From positions 1-25,475 of IMG/VR virus record IMGVR_UViG_3300042509_000398: 25,475 bases of DNA. One strand, 5' to 3'. Both the position numbers and the translations under genes were made by a program. A model generated the notes under the pieces. That model made no database searches, was not told the DNA's origin, and saw only the letters and a list, made by a program, of their open reading frames with translations. Positions 6,043-11,455 of the stretch are shown piece by piece (within the stretch, counting starts at the first letter, position 1; every line of letters begins with the position of its first letter). Source of the DNA: a virus.

Positions 6043-6480
6043 TCAGAACGGACTCTCGTTGCGTGAAGCGAAATGCTCTTGATGAGTGGCGGTAGATTGG
6101 TTCCCGTTCATCCACTCATTGAATGTTGCTGCGTTAGCCAAGATGGTATTCACATCGTGACCTGCGGCACAAGCGTATTCCACCGCAGCCTTCAAAGCTA
6201 CTTGGCGGATAATAGAGGCGGAGCGTTCATCACCTGACACTTTCGAAGTATTGGCGAAGCTGCCTCCGGAGCCTCCATTAAATCCACCACCCGTGAAGGG
6301 TTTGTTGATCTTGATAGTACCCTTTTCGTTTTTGGTGTAGTCCACCTCATCGCCTACGGCATAAGATGGTGTCGGTGATTTAGCAAATGCCGTTCCGAAG
6401 TCACCGTTGTCGAAACGGATCTCCAACTTGAACAGGTCTTGCCATTGCCCCTTTGGAGTGATGCTTACGATTTTAGCCAT
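6043..6480 (-). CDS. SSB-like single-stranded DNA-binding protein
   Basis: A 145-aa protein whose first about 60 residues (MAKIVSITPKGQWQDLFKLE and following beta-rich sequence) fit a small OB-fold. A Gly/Ser-rich linker (GGGFNGGSGGS) and a helical segment (about 85-125) follow, and the protein ends ESPF. I recall similar proteins in Bacteroidota phages in the SSB position of replication modules. The C-terminus keeps the terminal Pro-Phe of SSB proteins but has only one acidic residue in its last four. The gene has an ACCAATCA leader motif and is followed by a strong terminator. Sequence identity to classical SSB is low, so the call also uses context. Confidence 0.62.
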   Translation of the reverse strand: MAKIVSITPKGQWQDLFKLEIRFDNGDFGTAFAKSPTPSYAVGDEVDYTKNEKGTIKINKPFTGGGFNGGSGGSFANTSKVSGDERSASIIRQVALKAAVEYACAAGHDVNTILANAATFNEWMNGNQSTATHQEHFASRNESPF

Positions 6481-6494
6481 TGTCTTGATTGGTT

Positions 6495-6635
6495 TTAAAT
6501 GAATAGATGAGATTGCTGCTCCAATACCTGAATCTTGGCTTCAAGTTCCTGAACTCGGTTTTGGAGTGCTTGGATATGCGCTTGCTGAACTTGCAACGCT
6601 TGAGTGTATGTTTCTTGAGAAAGTGAGAGTGTCAT
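6495..6635 (-). CDS. Short coiled-coil peptide, 46 aa
   Basis: The ATG at 6635-6633 opens a 46-residue frame (MTLSLSQETYTQALQVQQAH, then a Leu/Val/Ile heptad region with QNRVQELEAKIQVLEQQ). It is very likely a short parallel coiled coil, similar in appearance to leucine zippers. It is preceded by the leader motif ACCAATCA and a TATATTTG box and followed at 14 bases by the SSB-like gene, so the two form one transcription unit. It may be an oligomerisation partner of a neighbouring protein. Function unknown. Confidence 0.65.
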   Translation of the reverse strand: MTLSLSQETYTQALQVQQAHIQALQNRVQELEAKIQVLEQQSHLFI

Positions 6636-6660
6636 TGTGATTGGTTTTAGTTTGACACTA

Positions 6661-6668
6661 CAAATATA
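6661..6668 (-). promoter_or_regulatory. -7 box before the coiled-coil and SSB-like genes
   Basis: On the minus strand TATATTTG matches TAnnTTTG and lies 25 bases before the ATG at 6635. The nearest TTG (6692-6694) is 23 bases further upstream, longer than ideal. It sits at the very end of the RusA-like gene. Confidence 0.55.
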
Positions 6669-6669
6669 C

Positions 6670-7056
6670 TCAAGATTCTGAATCTACCACCCAACCTTCA
6701 AAAATAATTTCAGCGGTGTCCTTTGGGATAGCTTCGGAATGGATCATCTTGATTCGGTTGACGTACTTCGGTGAGTCGTCCTTAATACCTCCCCATTGCT
6801 TAAACGCATCAAGAGCGAACTTGATTGCCATCACACTATTGTCCAAGTCGTAGCGGTAGTTGACGTGGCACTTCACCTGCACGTTTTTAAGCTCGTATTT
6901 GTCGAACTGTTGCAGTTGTTGCAACACTTCACCGCAATGCTTCTCTTTAGCCTTTGCTCGTACTGTCCAATGCTTAGATGAGTAGAAGGCATTTAAGCTC
7001 GGAACCTTGCCAACGGTTACCGTGTAGGATGTCAGTCTGCCTGTTGGTAGCCGCAT
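6670..7056 (-). CDS. RusA-family Holliday junction resolvase
   Basis: A 128-aa protein with the RusA pattern. An N-terminal beta segment with KVPSLNAFY is followed by D70-L-D72-N73 in YRYDLDNSVMAIKFALDAF, then IKDD with D93 and D94. These aspartates correspond to the metal-binding residues of RusA. RusA homodimers cut four-way DNA junctions and in phages resolve recombination or replication intermediates before packaging. Length is normal for the family. The ATG at 7056 overlaps the upstream gene by 25 bases; no later ATG keeps the first strand. Confidence 0.85.
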   Translation of the reverse strand: MRLPTGRLTSYTVTVGKVPSLNAFYSSKHWTVRAKAKEKHCGEVLQQLQQFDKYELKNVQVKCHVNYRYDLDNSVMAIKFALDAFKQWGGIKDDSPKYVNRIKMIHSEAIPKDTAEIIFEGWVVDSES

Positions 7057-7238
7057 TGAATGGCGAAGTGATGGTCAATAGTTGCAATTTTTGCAAGAAT
7101 TGATTGTTCTTGGTATTTCGCCTGTTGACGTTCAGCATACGAGTTTCCGCAGTTGGCAAAGAGCGAAGCACATTCAGCAAGCAAGAAGTCAATCTTCCTG
7201 CGTTTGGCAGGGTTAGTATAGTACTGCATATTTGACAT
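7032..7238 (-). CDS. Hypothetical protein, 68 aa
   Basis: The frame is open to an ATG at 7277, but that start would overlap the DUF3310 gene by 65 bases. The ATG at 7238 has GGAAGGA four bases upstream and reduces the overlap to 26, so it is preferred; the ATG at 7229 is also possible. The protein has a basic start (NPAKRRK) and a helical, Gln/Ala-rich body with three Cys. It has no recognised motif. Confidence 0.58.
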   Translation of the reverse strand: MSNMQYYTNPAKRRKIDFLLAECASLFANCGNSYAERQQAKYQEQSILAKIATIDHHFAIQCGYQQAD

Positions 7239-7497
7239 TGATTCCTTCCGTTGTTGTGCTTGTTGCTCGTTGCTCATCTTGTGCTGATAGGTGTATTTGG
7301 CGTTCTAATTCAAATTCAAGATGGGCAATGGCCTTCTTGATGTCTTGCGTGATGGGGTTGTTAGGCTTCTTGCCCGCCCTCATCAGGTAGGTGAGTGCAG
7401 TCCCGAGGTTGTAGTTGTCCGGTTGGAAGTCCTGCACCACATCCTTCGCCTCTATCTGCTTCAGCTTTCCGATGTAGTAGGTTGGTGTCTTGCTCAT
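7213..7497 (-). CDS. DUF3310 family protein
   Basis: A 94-aa protein whose core, YYIGKLKQIEAKDVVQDF followed by NLGTALTYLMRAGKK and DIKKAIAHLEFELER, matches the DUF3310 family. This family is widespread in phages and sometimes annotated as nucleotide kinase-like, without experimental support that I know of. The ATG at 7497 overlaps the previous stop as ATGA and is preferred to the one at 7512. The last about 25 residues (after ELERQ) are not part of the family core. Confidence 0.8.
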   Translation of the reverse strand: MSKTPTYYIGKLKQIEAKDVVQDFQPDNYNLGTALTYLMRAGKKPNNPITQDIKKAIAHLEFELERQIHLSAQDEQRATSTTTEGINVKYAVLY

Positions 7498-7913
7498 AGT
7501 AATTGCTTGCATTTGAGTTTTGTAGGCACGCTTTCAGAATCGTGGCGAAGAATTTCGTTTGCTGATATTTCGTACAATTCAACGTGGTAACCATCAAAGA
7601 ACTTCTTAATGCGTTCGGTTTTGTGTTGTGGAACCTTGTGCTTATGGTATATTTCAAACAAGTATTTTGGACTACCCTTGTGAAATACCGTGATGTCAGG
7701 GACAAATAACGGGTACCCGCTTTGGTCTTCGTTCTCAAAGTGGAATGGGTCTGAAGTTGAACGGAACATCAGCTCCTCGTGAACTCCATAGCTTGACCTC
7801 CATTCAAATTGAGCAACCTTGCATTGGTCATTTTTTTCGTCCTGCTCTCGAAGCCATTGAGCAAGAAGGCTCTTTGCCAACTTGTGTTTGTAACTCTCCT
7901 TTTGCTTGAACAT
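7494..7913 (-). CDS. CoiA-like or PD-(D/E)XK nuclease candidate
   Basis: A 139-aa protein. VPDI with D73 in VPDITVFHKG is followed by LFEI with E87 and a basic HKHKV stretch. This resembles the catalytic stretch of CoiA-like and other PD-(D/E)XK nucleases, though the usual lysine immediately after E-x is replaced by Tyr-His. An N-terminal helix (KHKLAKSLLAQWLREQ) also fits CoiA-like proteins. It is the first gene of the early module, directly behind a TAnnTTTG box and the large repeat-rich intergenic region. Activity is uncertain because of the altered lysine position. Confidence 0.55.
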   Translation of the reverse strand: MFKQKESYKHKLAKSLLAQWLREQDEKNDQCKVAQFEWRSSYGVHEELMFRSTSDPFHFENEDQSGYPLFVPDITVFHKGSPKYLFEIYHKHKVPQHKTERIKKFFDGYHVELYEISANEILRHDSESVPTKLKCKQLL

Positions 7914-8264
7914 TGTCTGATGGTTTGCTCAAAGGTAAGTCATCCCAATAAATGAAAATGTGGTCGTGCACTATTTAGAATGATTAAAAATTAGCATAAT
8001 CTATGCACAGGTGCTTGCGTATGTCAAGATTATTTAGTTTTTTTTACAAGTTACTTGACTTATATAGTTAAACTATAAGTTTACTAACTTATCAAGTTAG
8101 TCAAGTTATATATTAACTTAACCAACTAACTTGAAAGAAAAAGAAACTAAACAAAGAAAAAGAAGGGAATCTTTGATTTAAGCCACTATTATATGCGTAA
8201 CCATACAACCATACCACTTTTGGTAGAAAGTGTATTAGAACGCATATAAATGCCCTCTACGGGC
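7914..8264. other. AT-rich, repeat-dense intergenic region; candidate origin or control region
   Basis: This is the longest stretch without a gene (351 bases). It contains an 8-bp inverted repeat, ACTTGACT (8053-8060) and AGTCAAGT (8099-8106), around a near-perfect dyad, TATAGTT-A-AACTATA (8063-8077). There is a tandem TCAAGTTA pair (8092-8099 and 8101-8108) and a tandem AACCATAC pair (8199-8206 and 8207-8214). A 9-bp inverted repeat, TATATGCGT (8190-8198) and ACGCATATA (8240-8248), encloses a TACCA/TGGTA hairpin. A GCATA-ATC-TATGC dyad lies at 7994-8006. It separates late from early genes, a usual place for an origin or early control region. Confidence 0.55.
7930..7937 (-). promoter_or_regulatory. 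-7 box of the early-module promoter
   Basis: On the minus strand TACCTTTG matches TAnnTTTG and ends 16 bases before the ATG at 7913, the same distance as at the ATPase gene. The leader contains ACCATCAGA, a one-base-shorter form of the ACCAATCAGA motif. No clear TTG is seen at about 19 bases upstream. Confidence 0.6.
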
Positions 8265-8663
8265 TTATTCCGTTATCTTGTCAACCCAACGCTTCAGTAG
8301 GTAGACAATCGTCAGCACAAAGGCCAAGCCTCCGAGCATTGACTCCAAAGTCCACTCCTTGACCTTCGGCTCTTGCTTGGTGAGGATTTTGGTTTGGGTG
8401 ATTCGGATGGTGTCCGGCTCACAGGTTGCTTCGACTACTACCTTTCGGTCGATGTACTGAAGCTGAACCCGAACCTTGTCTTTGTAGATCACGGTGTCCT
8501 TCATCACCTCCAATGTGTCGATTAGGTACTTTGGCTCCGTGACAATCACCGTGTCCCTTACAATCACACTCTCGAGGATAGGTTGAGCAGTACGGCATCC
8601 GCTAACTGCCGCAAGAAGTACACTCGTCAGGATTGTCAATGTTGCAAGTCGGTTGTGGCGCAT
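8265..8663 (-). CDS. Candidate unimolecular spanin (lipoprotein with C-terminal membrane segment)
   Basis: A 132-aa protein. Residues 1-23 form a lipoprotein signal: basic MRHNR, a hydrophobic stretch and a VSGC lipobox with C23. A periplasmic, Val/Thr-rich and probably beta-rich region (24-105) follows. A single C-terminal membrane segment (about 107-123, MLGGLAFVLTIVYLL) ends in KRWVDKITE. Outer-membrane lipoprotein at one end and inner-membrane anchor at the other is the architecture of one-piece spanins such as T1 gp11, which fuse inner and outer membranes in the last step of lysis of Gram-negative hosts. It lies 24 bases downstream of the amidase gene. Function is inferred from architecture and position. 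Confidence 0.66.
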   Translation of the reverse strand: MRHNRLATLTILTSVLLAAVSGCRTAQPILESVIVRDTVIVTEPKYLIDTLEVMKDTVIYKDKVRVQLQYIDRKVVVEATCEPDTIRITQTKILTKQEPKVKEWTLESMLGGLAFVLTIVYLLKRWVDKITE

Positions 8664-8687
8664 TTTCTAAATCGTTGATGAAGTCCT

Positions 8688-9098
8688 CTAAAGAAGCCAA
8701 TTGAATTTGGTTTTGACGTTAAACGAAGGGCAGGCCTTGTTTGCATACTCGTTGTGTCCGTGAATGGATAGTTCTCCGTGTGCTGCTCGCAATGCCTGTA
8801 TCAAATTAACCATCGCCACCTCTTGTGCTTCGTTCAAGGTGTCCTTCGCTTTCATCTTGGAATCGCATCCACCAACATACACCACGCCAATCGAATCATC
8901 GTTGTGTCCGCTTGTATGCGCACCCACCTTCTCAACCGGACGGCCTTCGTGTACCGATCCGTCAAGGTAGATGACGTAGTGGTAGCCGATGTCTTTCCAT
9001 CCACGCTCCAAGTGCCACTTGCGGATTGTTGCTACGTCAAAGTGCTTGCCTTCGGGAGTAGCCGTGCAATGAAGGATGATGCGGTTTAGAGTTCTCAT
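8688..9098 (-). CDS. T7-type N-acetylmuramoyl-L-alanine amidase (endolysin)
   Basis: A 136-aa amidase of the T7 lysozyme type. Zinc ligands are visible as H10 (LHCTAT), H113 (HGH) and C123 (ACPSF). Y39 and K121 occupy the positions of the catalytic Tyr and Lys of T7 lysozyme, with K121 two residues before the Cys as in T7. The enzyme cleaves the bond between MurNAc and L-alanine in peptidoglycan. There is no signal peptide, so release to the periplasm should depend on a holin. Two membrane peptides are encoded just upstream and a spanin candidate just downstream. A structured leader (9121-9199) precedes the gene. Confidence 0.93.
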   Translation of the reverse strand: MRTLNRIILHCTATPEGKHFDVATIRKWHLERGWKDIGYHYVIYLDGSVHEGRPVEKVGAHTSGHNDDSIGVVYVGGCDSKMKAKDTLNEAQEVAMVNLIQALRAAHGELSIHGHNEYANKACPSFNVKTKFNWLL

Positions 9099-9120
9099 TG
9101 GTTTTTATTTTGGTAAAATA

Positions 9121-9199
9121 CGGCTCAAGCATTATGCTTAATGTGCATCATACTGCACAAAAGTGAGCCGATTTGTTCCTTTAATCGGACGTTATCCGA
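9121..9199 (-). other. Branched inverted-repeat structure in the amidase leader
   Basis: CGGCTCA (9121-9127) pairs with TGAGCCG (9164-9170) and encloses two further inverted repeats: AAGCAT/ATGCTT (9127-9139) and TGTGCA/TGCACA (9142-9147 with 9154-9159). A separate TCGGA/TCCGA hairpin lies at 9185-9199. In RNA this would be a three-way junction plus a hairpin, lying between the basic-peptide gene and the amidase ATG. There is no T-tract, so it is not a simple terminator. I do not recognise a known RNA family. Confidence 0.55.
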
Positions 9200-9226
9200 A
9201 CTGCAACAAAAAACATAGCAGATTTG

Positions 9227-9358
9227 TCACGAGCGACCCTGACCTGCGTAGGGCTTCTTGTAGTTCTTGCTGCGCTTGTTGCTGCTTGCAGTCTTTGAAT
9301 GCTTGCCTCGCTTCTTGCTCTTGCTGACGTGATTACTTACCGCCTGTTGCTTTGCCAT
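9227..9358 (-). CDS. Small, very basic protein, 43 aa
   Basis: The ATG at 9358-9356 opens a 43-residue frame starting MAKQQAVSNHVSKSKKRGKH and ending NYKKPYAGQGRS. It is rich in Lys, Ser and Arg, without acidic residues. I recall closely similar peptides next to lysis genes in Bacteroidota phages. Its composition suggests nucleic-acid binding or interaction with an acidic surface. It overlaps the membrane-peptide gene by 26 bases. Function unknown. Confidence 0.66.
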   Translation of the reverse strand: MAKQQAVSNHVSKSKKRGKHSKTASSNKRSKNYKKPYAGQGRS

Positions 9359-9521
9359 CGTTGGGGTCTTTTAGAAACATAAGGGCGAAAGCCCCCATCA
9401 GGAACGCAGATACTTCCGTCAGGGTAGCTTTCTCATAAAACACCAAGACAAAGCAAAGGCCCACTATAAGCAGGCCTAATACTGTTGTCTTTGGGTCTTT
9501 CCAAATACGCTCAATCAACAT
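9333..9521 (-). CDS. Small membrane protein, holin candidate, 62 aa
   Basis: A 62-aa protein with two hydrophobic segments, about residues 13-29 (TVLGLLIVGLCFVLVFY) and about 36-50 (VSAFLMGAFALMFL), and a charged, Gly-rich tail. AAGGAG lies a few bases upstream of the ATG. Size, two membrane spans and its place before the amidase fit a class II-like holin or a holin partner, though family similarity was not checked. It overlaps its neighbours by 11 and 26 bases. Confidence 0.68.
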   Translation of the reverse strand: MLIERIWKDPKTTVLGLLIVGLCFVLVFYEKATLTEVSAFLMGAFALMFLKDPNDGKATGGK

Positions 9522-9684
9522 TGTTCTTCTCCTTTAGCCAATCTCTGCGCCACTTCCATAAGGTGTAGGCAAGTGATGCTACCAAGACCAACAGGCCAAG
9601 AGCTTGATGAACGTAGCCTACCAACAGACCTGCGCCTGTAAGCGACCAAGAGGTGATAACTGAATCAGCCGACTCCTTTGTCAT
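9511..9684 (-). CDS. Small membrane protein, second holin candidate, 57 aa
   Basis: The ATG at 9684-9682 opens a 57-residue frame starting MTKESADSVITSWSLTGAGL. A long hydrophobic region (about residues 14-42) could form one or two membrane passes and is followed by a basic end (WKWRRDWLKEK), which should stay in the cytoplasm. It overlaps the upstream coiled-coil gene by 20 bases and the next membrane gene by 11. With the gene at 9333-9521 it forms a pair of tiny membrane proteins in front of the amidase, typical of holin or holin/antiholin sets. Which one is the holin cannot be told. Confidence 0.64.
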   Translation of the reverse strand: MTKESADSVITSWSLTGAGLLVGYVHQALGLLVLVASLAYTLWKWRRDWLKEKNNVD

Positions 9685-9799
9685 CTTTGTTGATTGTATT
9701 CTCGTAGGCCTGAATCAGTACACGGACTTCATCAAGTTGCATTAAGAGGTTAGCCTCTTGCTGCTTCAATGCCTCCAAGCGTTGTGTCAAATGTTCCAT
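9665..9799 (-). CDS. Short coiled-coil peptide, 44 aa
   Basis: The ATG at 9799-9797 opens a 44-residue frame beginning MEHLTQRLEALKQQEANLLM and ending in a charged KDDKGVG tail. Heptad spacing of Leu/Val over about 35 residues predicts a coiled coil. It overlaps the first membrane-peptide gene by 20 bases. I recall similar peptides at this position in Bacteroidota phages. Function unknown. Confidence 0.62.
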   Translation of the reverse strand: MEHLTQRLEALKQQEANLLMQLDEVRVLIQAYENTINKDDKGVG

Positions 9800-9821
9800 C
9801 AGAGGTAATTACCTGCTAATT

Positions 9822-10085
9822 TTACTCTTGTTCGCCTGACGAGGGTAATACCTCCTCTACAACAGGTGCGGGAACCATCGCCCAAGCATCAGCAGCAAGT
9901 TGGCGGTAGTAGCCTTCTGCTCCCAATACCTCATCGGCTGCGGGGTCGTTTACCTGAAGCACCGTGCGCCAATAAGATGAGGCGATAACTGCGCCATCTT
10001 TGGTTACATCGGTGGTCTTGCGTACTTCAATAGTTCCGTCTAACTTGACGTTGAATGCGCTGATGTAGATTACTTCTTCAATCAT
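9822..10085 (-). CDS. Small conserved protein near the tail-fibre gene, 87 aa
   Basis: An 87-aa acidic protein. Its N-terminal part is beta-rich (VIYISAFNVKLDGTIEVRKT) and includes KDGAVIASSYWRTVL, a pattern common in small phage proteins encoded between tail-fibre and lysis genes. The C-terminus is Ala/Pro/Glu-rich. It lies 19 bases after the fibre gene and probably belongs to the same transcript. Its role is unknown; a virion or tail-fibre accessory is possible. Confidence 0.7.
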   Translation of the reverse strand: MIEEVIYISAFNVKLDGTIEVRKTTDVTKDGAVIASSYWRTVLQVNDPAADEVLGAEGYYRQLAADAWAMVPAPVVEEVLPSSGEQE

Positions 10086-10104
10086 TTTGTTTTGTGTTTA
10101 ATCG

Positions 10105-11175
10105 TTATACTGAATATGTACCGCTTATTTGCATTGCGCCTGCGGCATCATAAGGAATTGAGGATTGAGTTCCTCCACCCGTAGGCATTTGAGCCAAACG
10201 AATAGTGCTTGTGTTTATATTTCCCCAAGCCATTGCGTATGTGTCTGCAGTTAGAATAATCTGATCAAATGCCCCAATGGTAAATGATGGATATGAAATT
10301 CCACCAATATTAAATGGTAAACCCGATATATTTAGATTTCCCGTTCCTGTACCTGCCGAGTAAACAATGAAAATCTCAAACTGAACTAAACGACCAATTT
10401 TAGTATATCTGCCCTGTTGTTCACTATAGGTTGCAGTCCCTGCGGTAGAAGAGCCAACAACAGTCGGAGTAAAAGTCCCCTCCTCGTAGTCATCAAGGGC
10501 GTTGGCTGCTGCGGTGTCACCATTGAAGGTTAGGCCGCCTCCTGCGAGAAAACGAGCTTTCTCGGTGTATGCTCCACCTGTCCAAGTTTTAACAAGTAAA
10601 TCAACTGCGCCATTACCTGCATCTACGACTAAACAGTTTAATTCAGCACCACCACTTGAAACGCTTGAACCCGCATCAGAACTAAACTTGAGTCGTGATG
10701 AATTGTTTAATGTAGAGCCTGCTGCGTTGTCAATGTAAAGAGTAACATCAGAACCCGATGCAGTACCTGCAACGTGCAATTTACATTCGGGCGAACTCGT
10801 GCCGATGCCTACGTTGCCTGAGGAGCTAAATGCAACAAGAATGTTTGCAGGTGAGTCTGTGTCTGAATTACTATGATAGAAACGCAAATCGGTTTCGTTA
10901 TTGATTGACCAAGACGAGTCCGTTCTTGTCATATTCAATTTAGCAACGTTGCCCGCTTGCGCTCCCGCAATCTTTATGTTACCTGCAACAGATAGCTTCT
11001 GCGTAGGGCTTGTGTAACCAACACCAATGTTACCCGTTGACAAAGCAAGACCCGAATCATTACCCAAGCCATCAGATAGGTATTTAGCCGTACCGCTTAA
11101 CGGCCCGTTATCCGTAACCTTAATAAGGCTATCGTAGGTGTCCTGTGGGGTAGTCCCCGTTAAAGTTGTTCCCAT
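10105..11175 (-). CDS. Tail fibre / receptor-binding protein
   Basis: A 356-aa protein with features of phage tail fibres. It has repeated segments of the form 'GN-x-GVG/GIG-xx-SP-xx-KL-x-VAG' (GNIGVGYTSPTQKLSVAGNI and GNVGIGTSSPECKLHVAG), which commonly build trimeric beta-helical shafts. The C-terminal domain (from about residue 235) contains GTFTPTVVG, YTKIGRLVQFEIFIVY and a glycine-rich end, the type of tip domain expected to contact the host surface. No intramolecular chaperone (S74) domain is visible. The start forms a TAATG junction with the preceding gene. Confidence 0.82.
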   Translation of the reverse strand: MGTTLTGTTPQDTYDSLIKVTDNGPLSGTAKYLSDGLGNDSGLALSTGNIGVGYTSPTQKLSVAGNIKIAGAQAGNVAKLNMTRTDSSWSINNETDLRFYHSNSDTDSPANILVAFSSSGNVGIGTSSPECKLHVAGTASGSDVTLYIDNAAGSTLNNSSRLKFSSDAGSSVSSGGAELNCLVVDAGNGAVDLLVKTWTGGAYTEKARFLAGGGLTFNGDTAAANALDDYEEGTFTPTVVGSSTAGTATYSEQQGRYTKIGRLVQFEIFIVYSAGTGTGNLNISGLPFNIGGISYPSFTIGAFDQIILTADTYAMAWGNINTSTIRLAQMPTGGGTQSSIPYDAAGAMQISGTYSV

Positions 11176-11384
11176 TAGTTATTCCAAGTTGTATTCCAAG
11201 TGTTCCAAATCTCCTCAATTAACTGCCAAGCAGACTCACTTGAGGAACCAAACAAATTCGTTGTAGGGTGACCATACGACAAAGGCTGAATAACACCCCA
11301 AGAGATGCTATTCGTTGCAGCAGCCTGACCCCAATAGATGTCATTGTTTGCTGCTCCTTGTCCCCAATCGCCTTGTATTCCCAT
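11175..11384 (-). CDS. Trp-rich repeat protein, 69 aa, probable virion accessory
   Basis: A 69-aa protein with three imperfect repeats of about 11 residues in its first third (DWGQGAANNDIY, WGQAAATNSIS, WGVIQP). The C-terminus, IWNTWNTTWNN, is a spaced-Trp motif. AGGAGAG lies just before the ATG. It is coupled to the tail-fibre gene by a TAATG junction, so an attachment or assembly role in the fibre is plausible but not shown. Related spaced-Trp motifs occur in two other virion proteins of this window. Confidence 0.72.
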   Translation of the reverse strand: MGIQGDWGQGAANNDIYWGQAAATNSISWGVIQPLSYGHPTTNLFGSSSESAWQLIEEIWNTWNTTWNN

Positions 11385-11454
11385 TCTCTCCTAAATAACT
11401 TTTTAGCTTGACAATGTTGCTCGGCTTCGGTTTGTAGGTGTCTTTCTTTGCCAT
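11341..11454 (-). CDS. Possible small basic protein, 37 aa
   Basis: The ATG at 11454-11452 opens a 37-residue frame starting MAKKDTYKPKPSNIVKLKSY and ending GTRSSKQ. It fills the gap between the connector-like gene and the Trp-rich gene but overlaps the latter by 44 bases. It is basic and has no motif I can name. Support is only the gap it fills and its phage-like composition, so it may be spurious. Confidence 0.45.
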   Translation of the reverse strand: MAKKDTYKPKPSNIVKLKSYLGENGNTRRLGTRSSKQ

Positions 11455-11455
11455 A

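Larger units (their letters stand above)
5957..6047. repeat. 10-bp inverted repeat around the terminator-promoter junction
   Basis: TCTGATTGGT (5957-5966) and its exact complement ACCAATCAGA (6038-6047) flank the terminator and promoter between the SSB-like and ATPase genes. The left arm is the leader motif of the ATPase gene. The right arm overlaps the TGA stop of the SSB-like gene. Confidence 0.6.

Noticed and set aside
7361-7738. Minus-strand 125-codon open frame
   Set aside because: It runs in another frame across the DUF3310 and CoiA-like genes, which fit known patterns and an ATGA junction.
7998-8027. TTGACA-N18-TAGATT promoter-like sequence on the minus strand
   Set aside because: It resembles an E. 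coli-type promoter, but the other signals here are of the TAnnTTTG type. The -10 match is only four of six, and the region is AT-rich, so chance matches are likely.
8253-8267. GCCC-GTAGA-GGGC hairpin at the end of the spanin-like gene
   Set aside because: A four-base stem followed by ATTTATATG without a proper T-tract; too weak to call a terminator, though it may slow polymerase.
9121-9170. tRNA or ribozyme interpretation of the branched structure
   Set aside because: At 50 bases it is too short for a tRNA, and it lacks anticodon-arm and T-loop sequences and the conserved hammerhead core.
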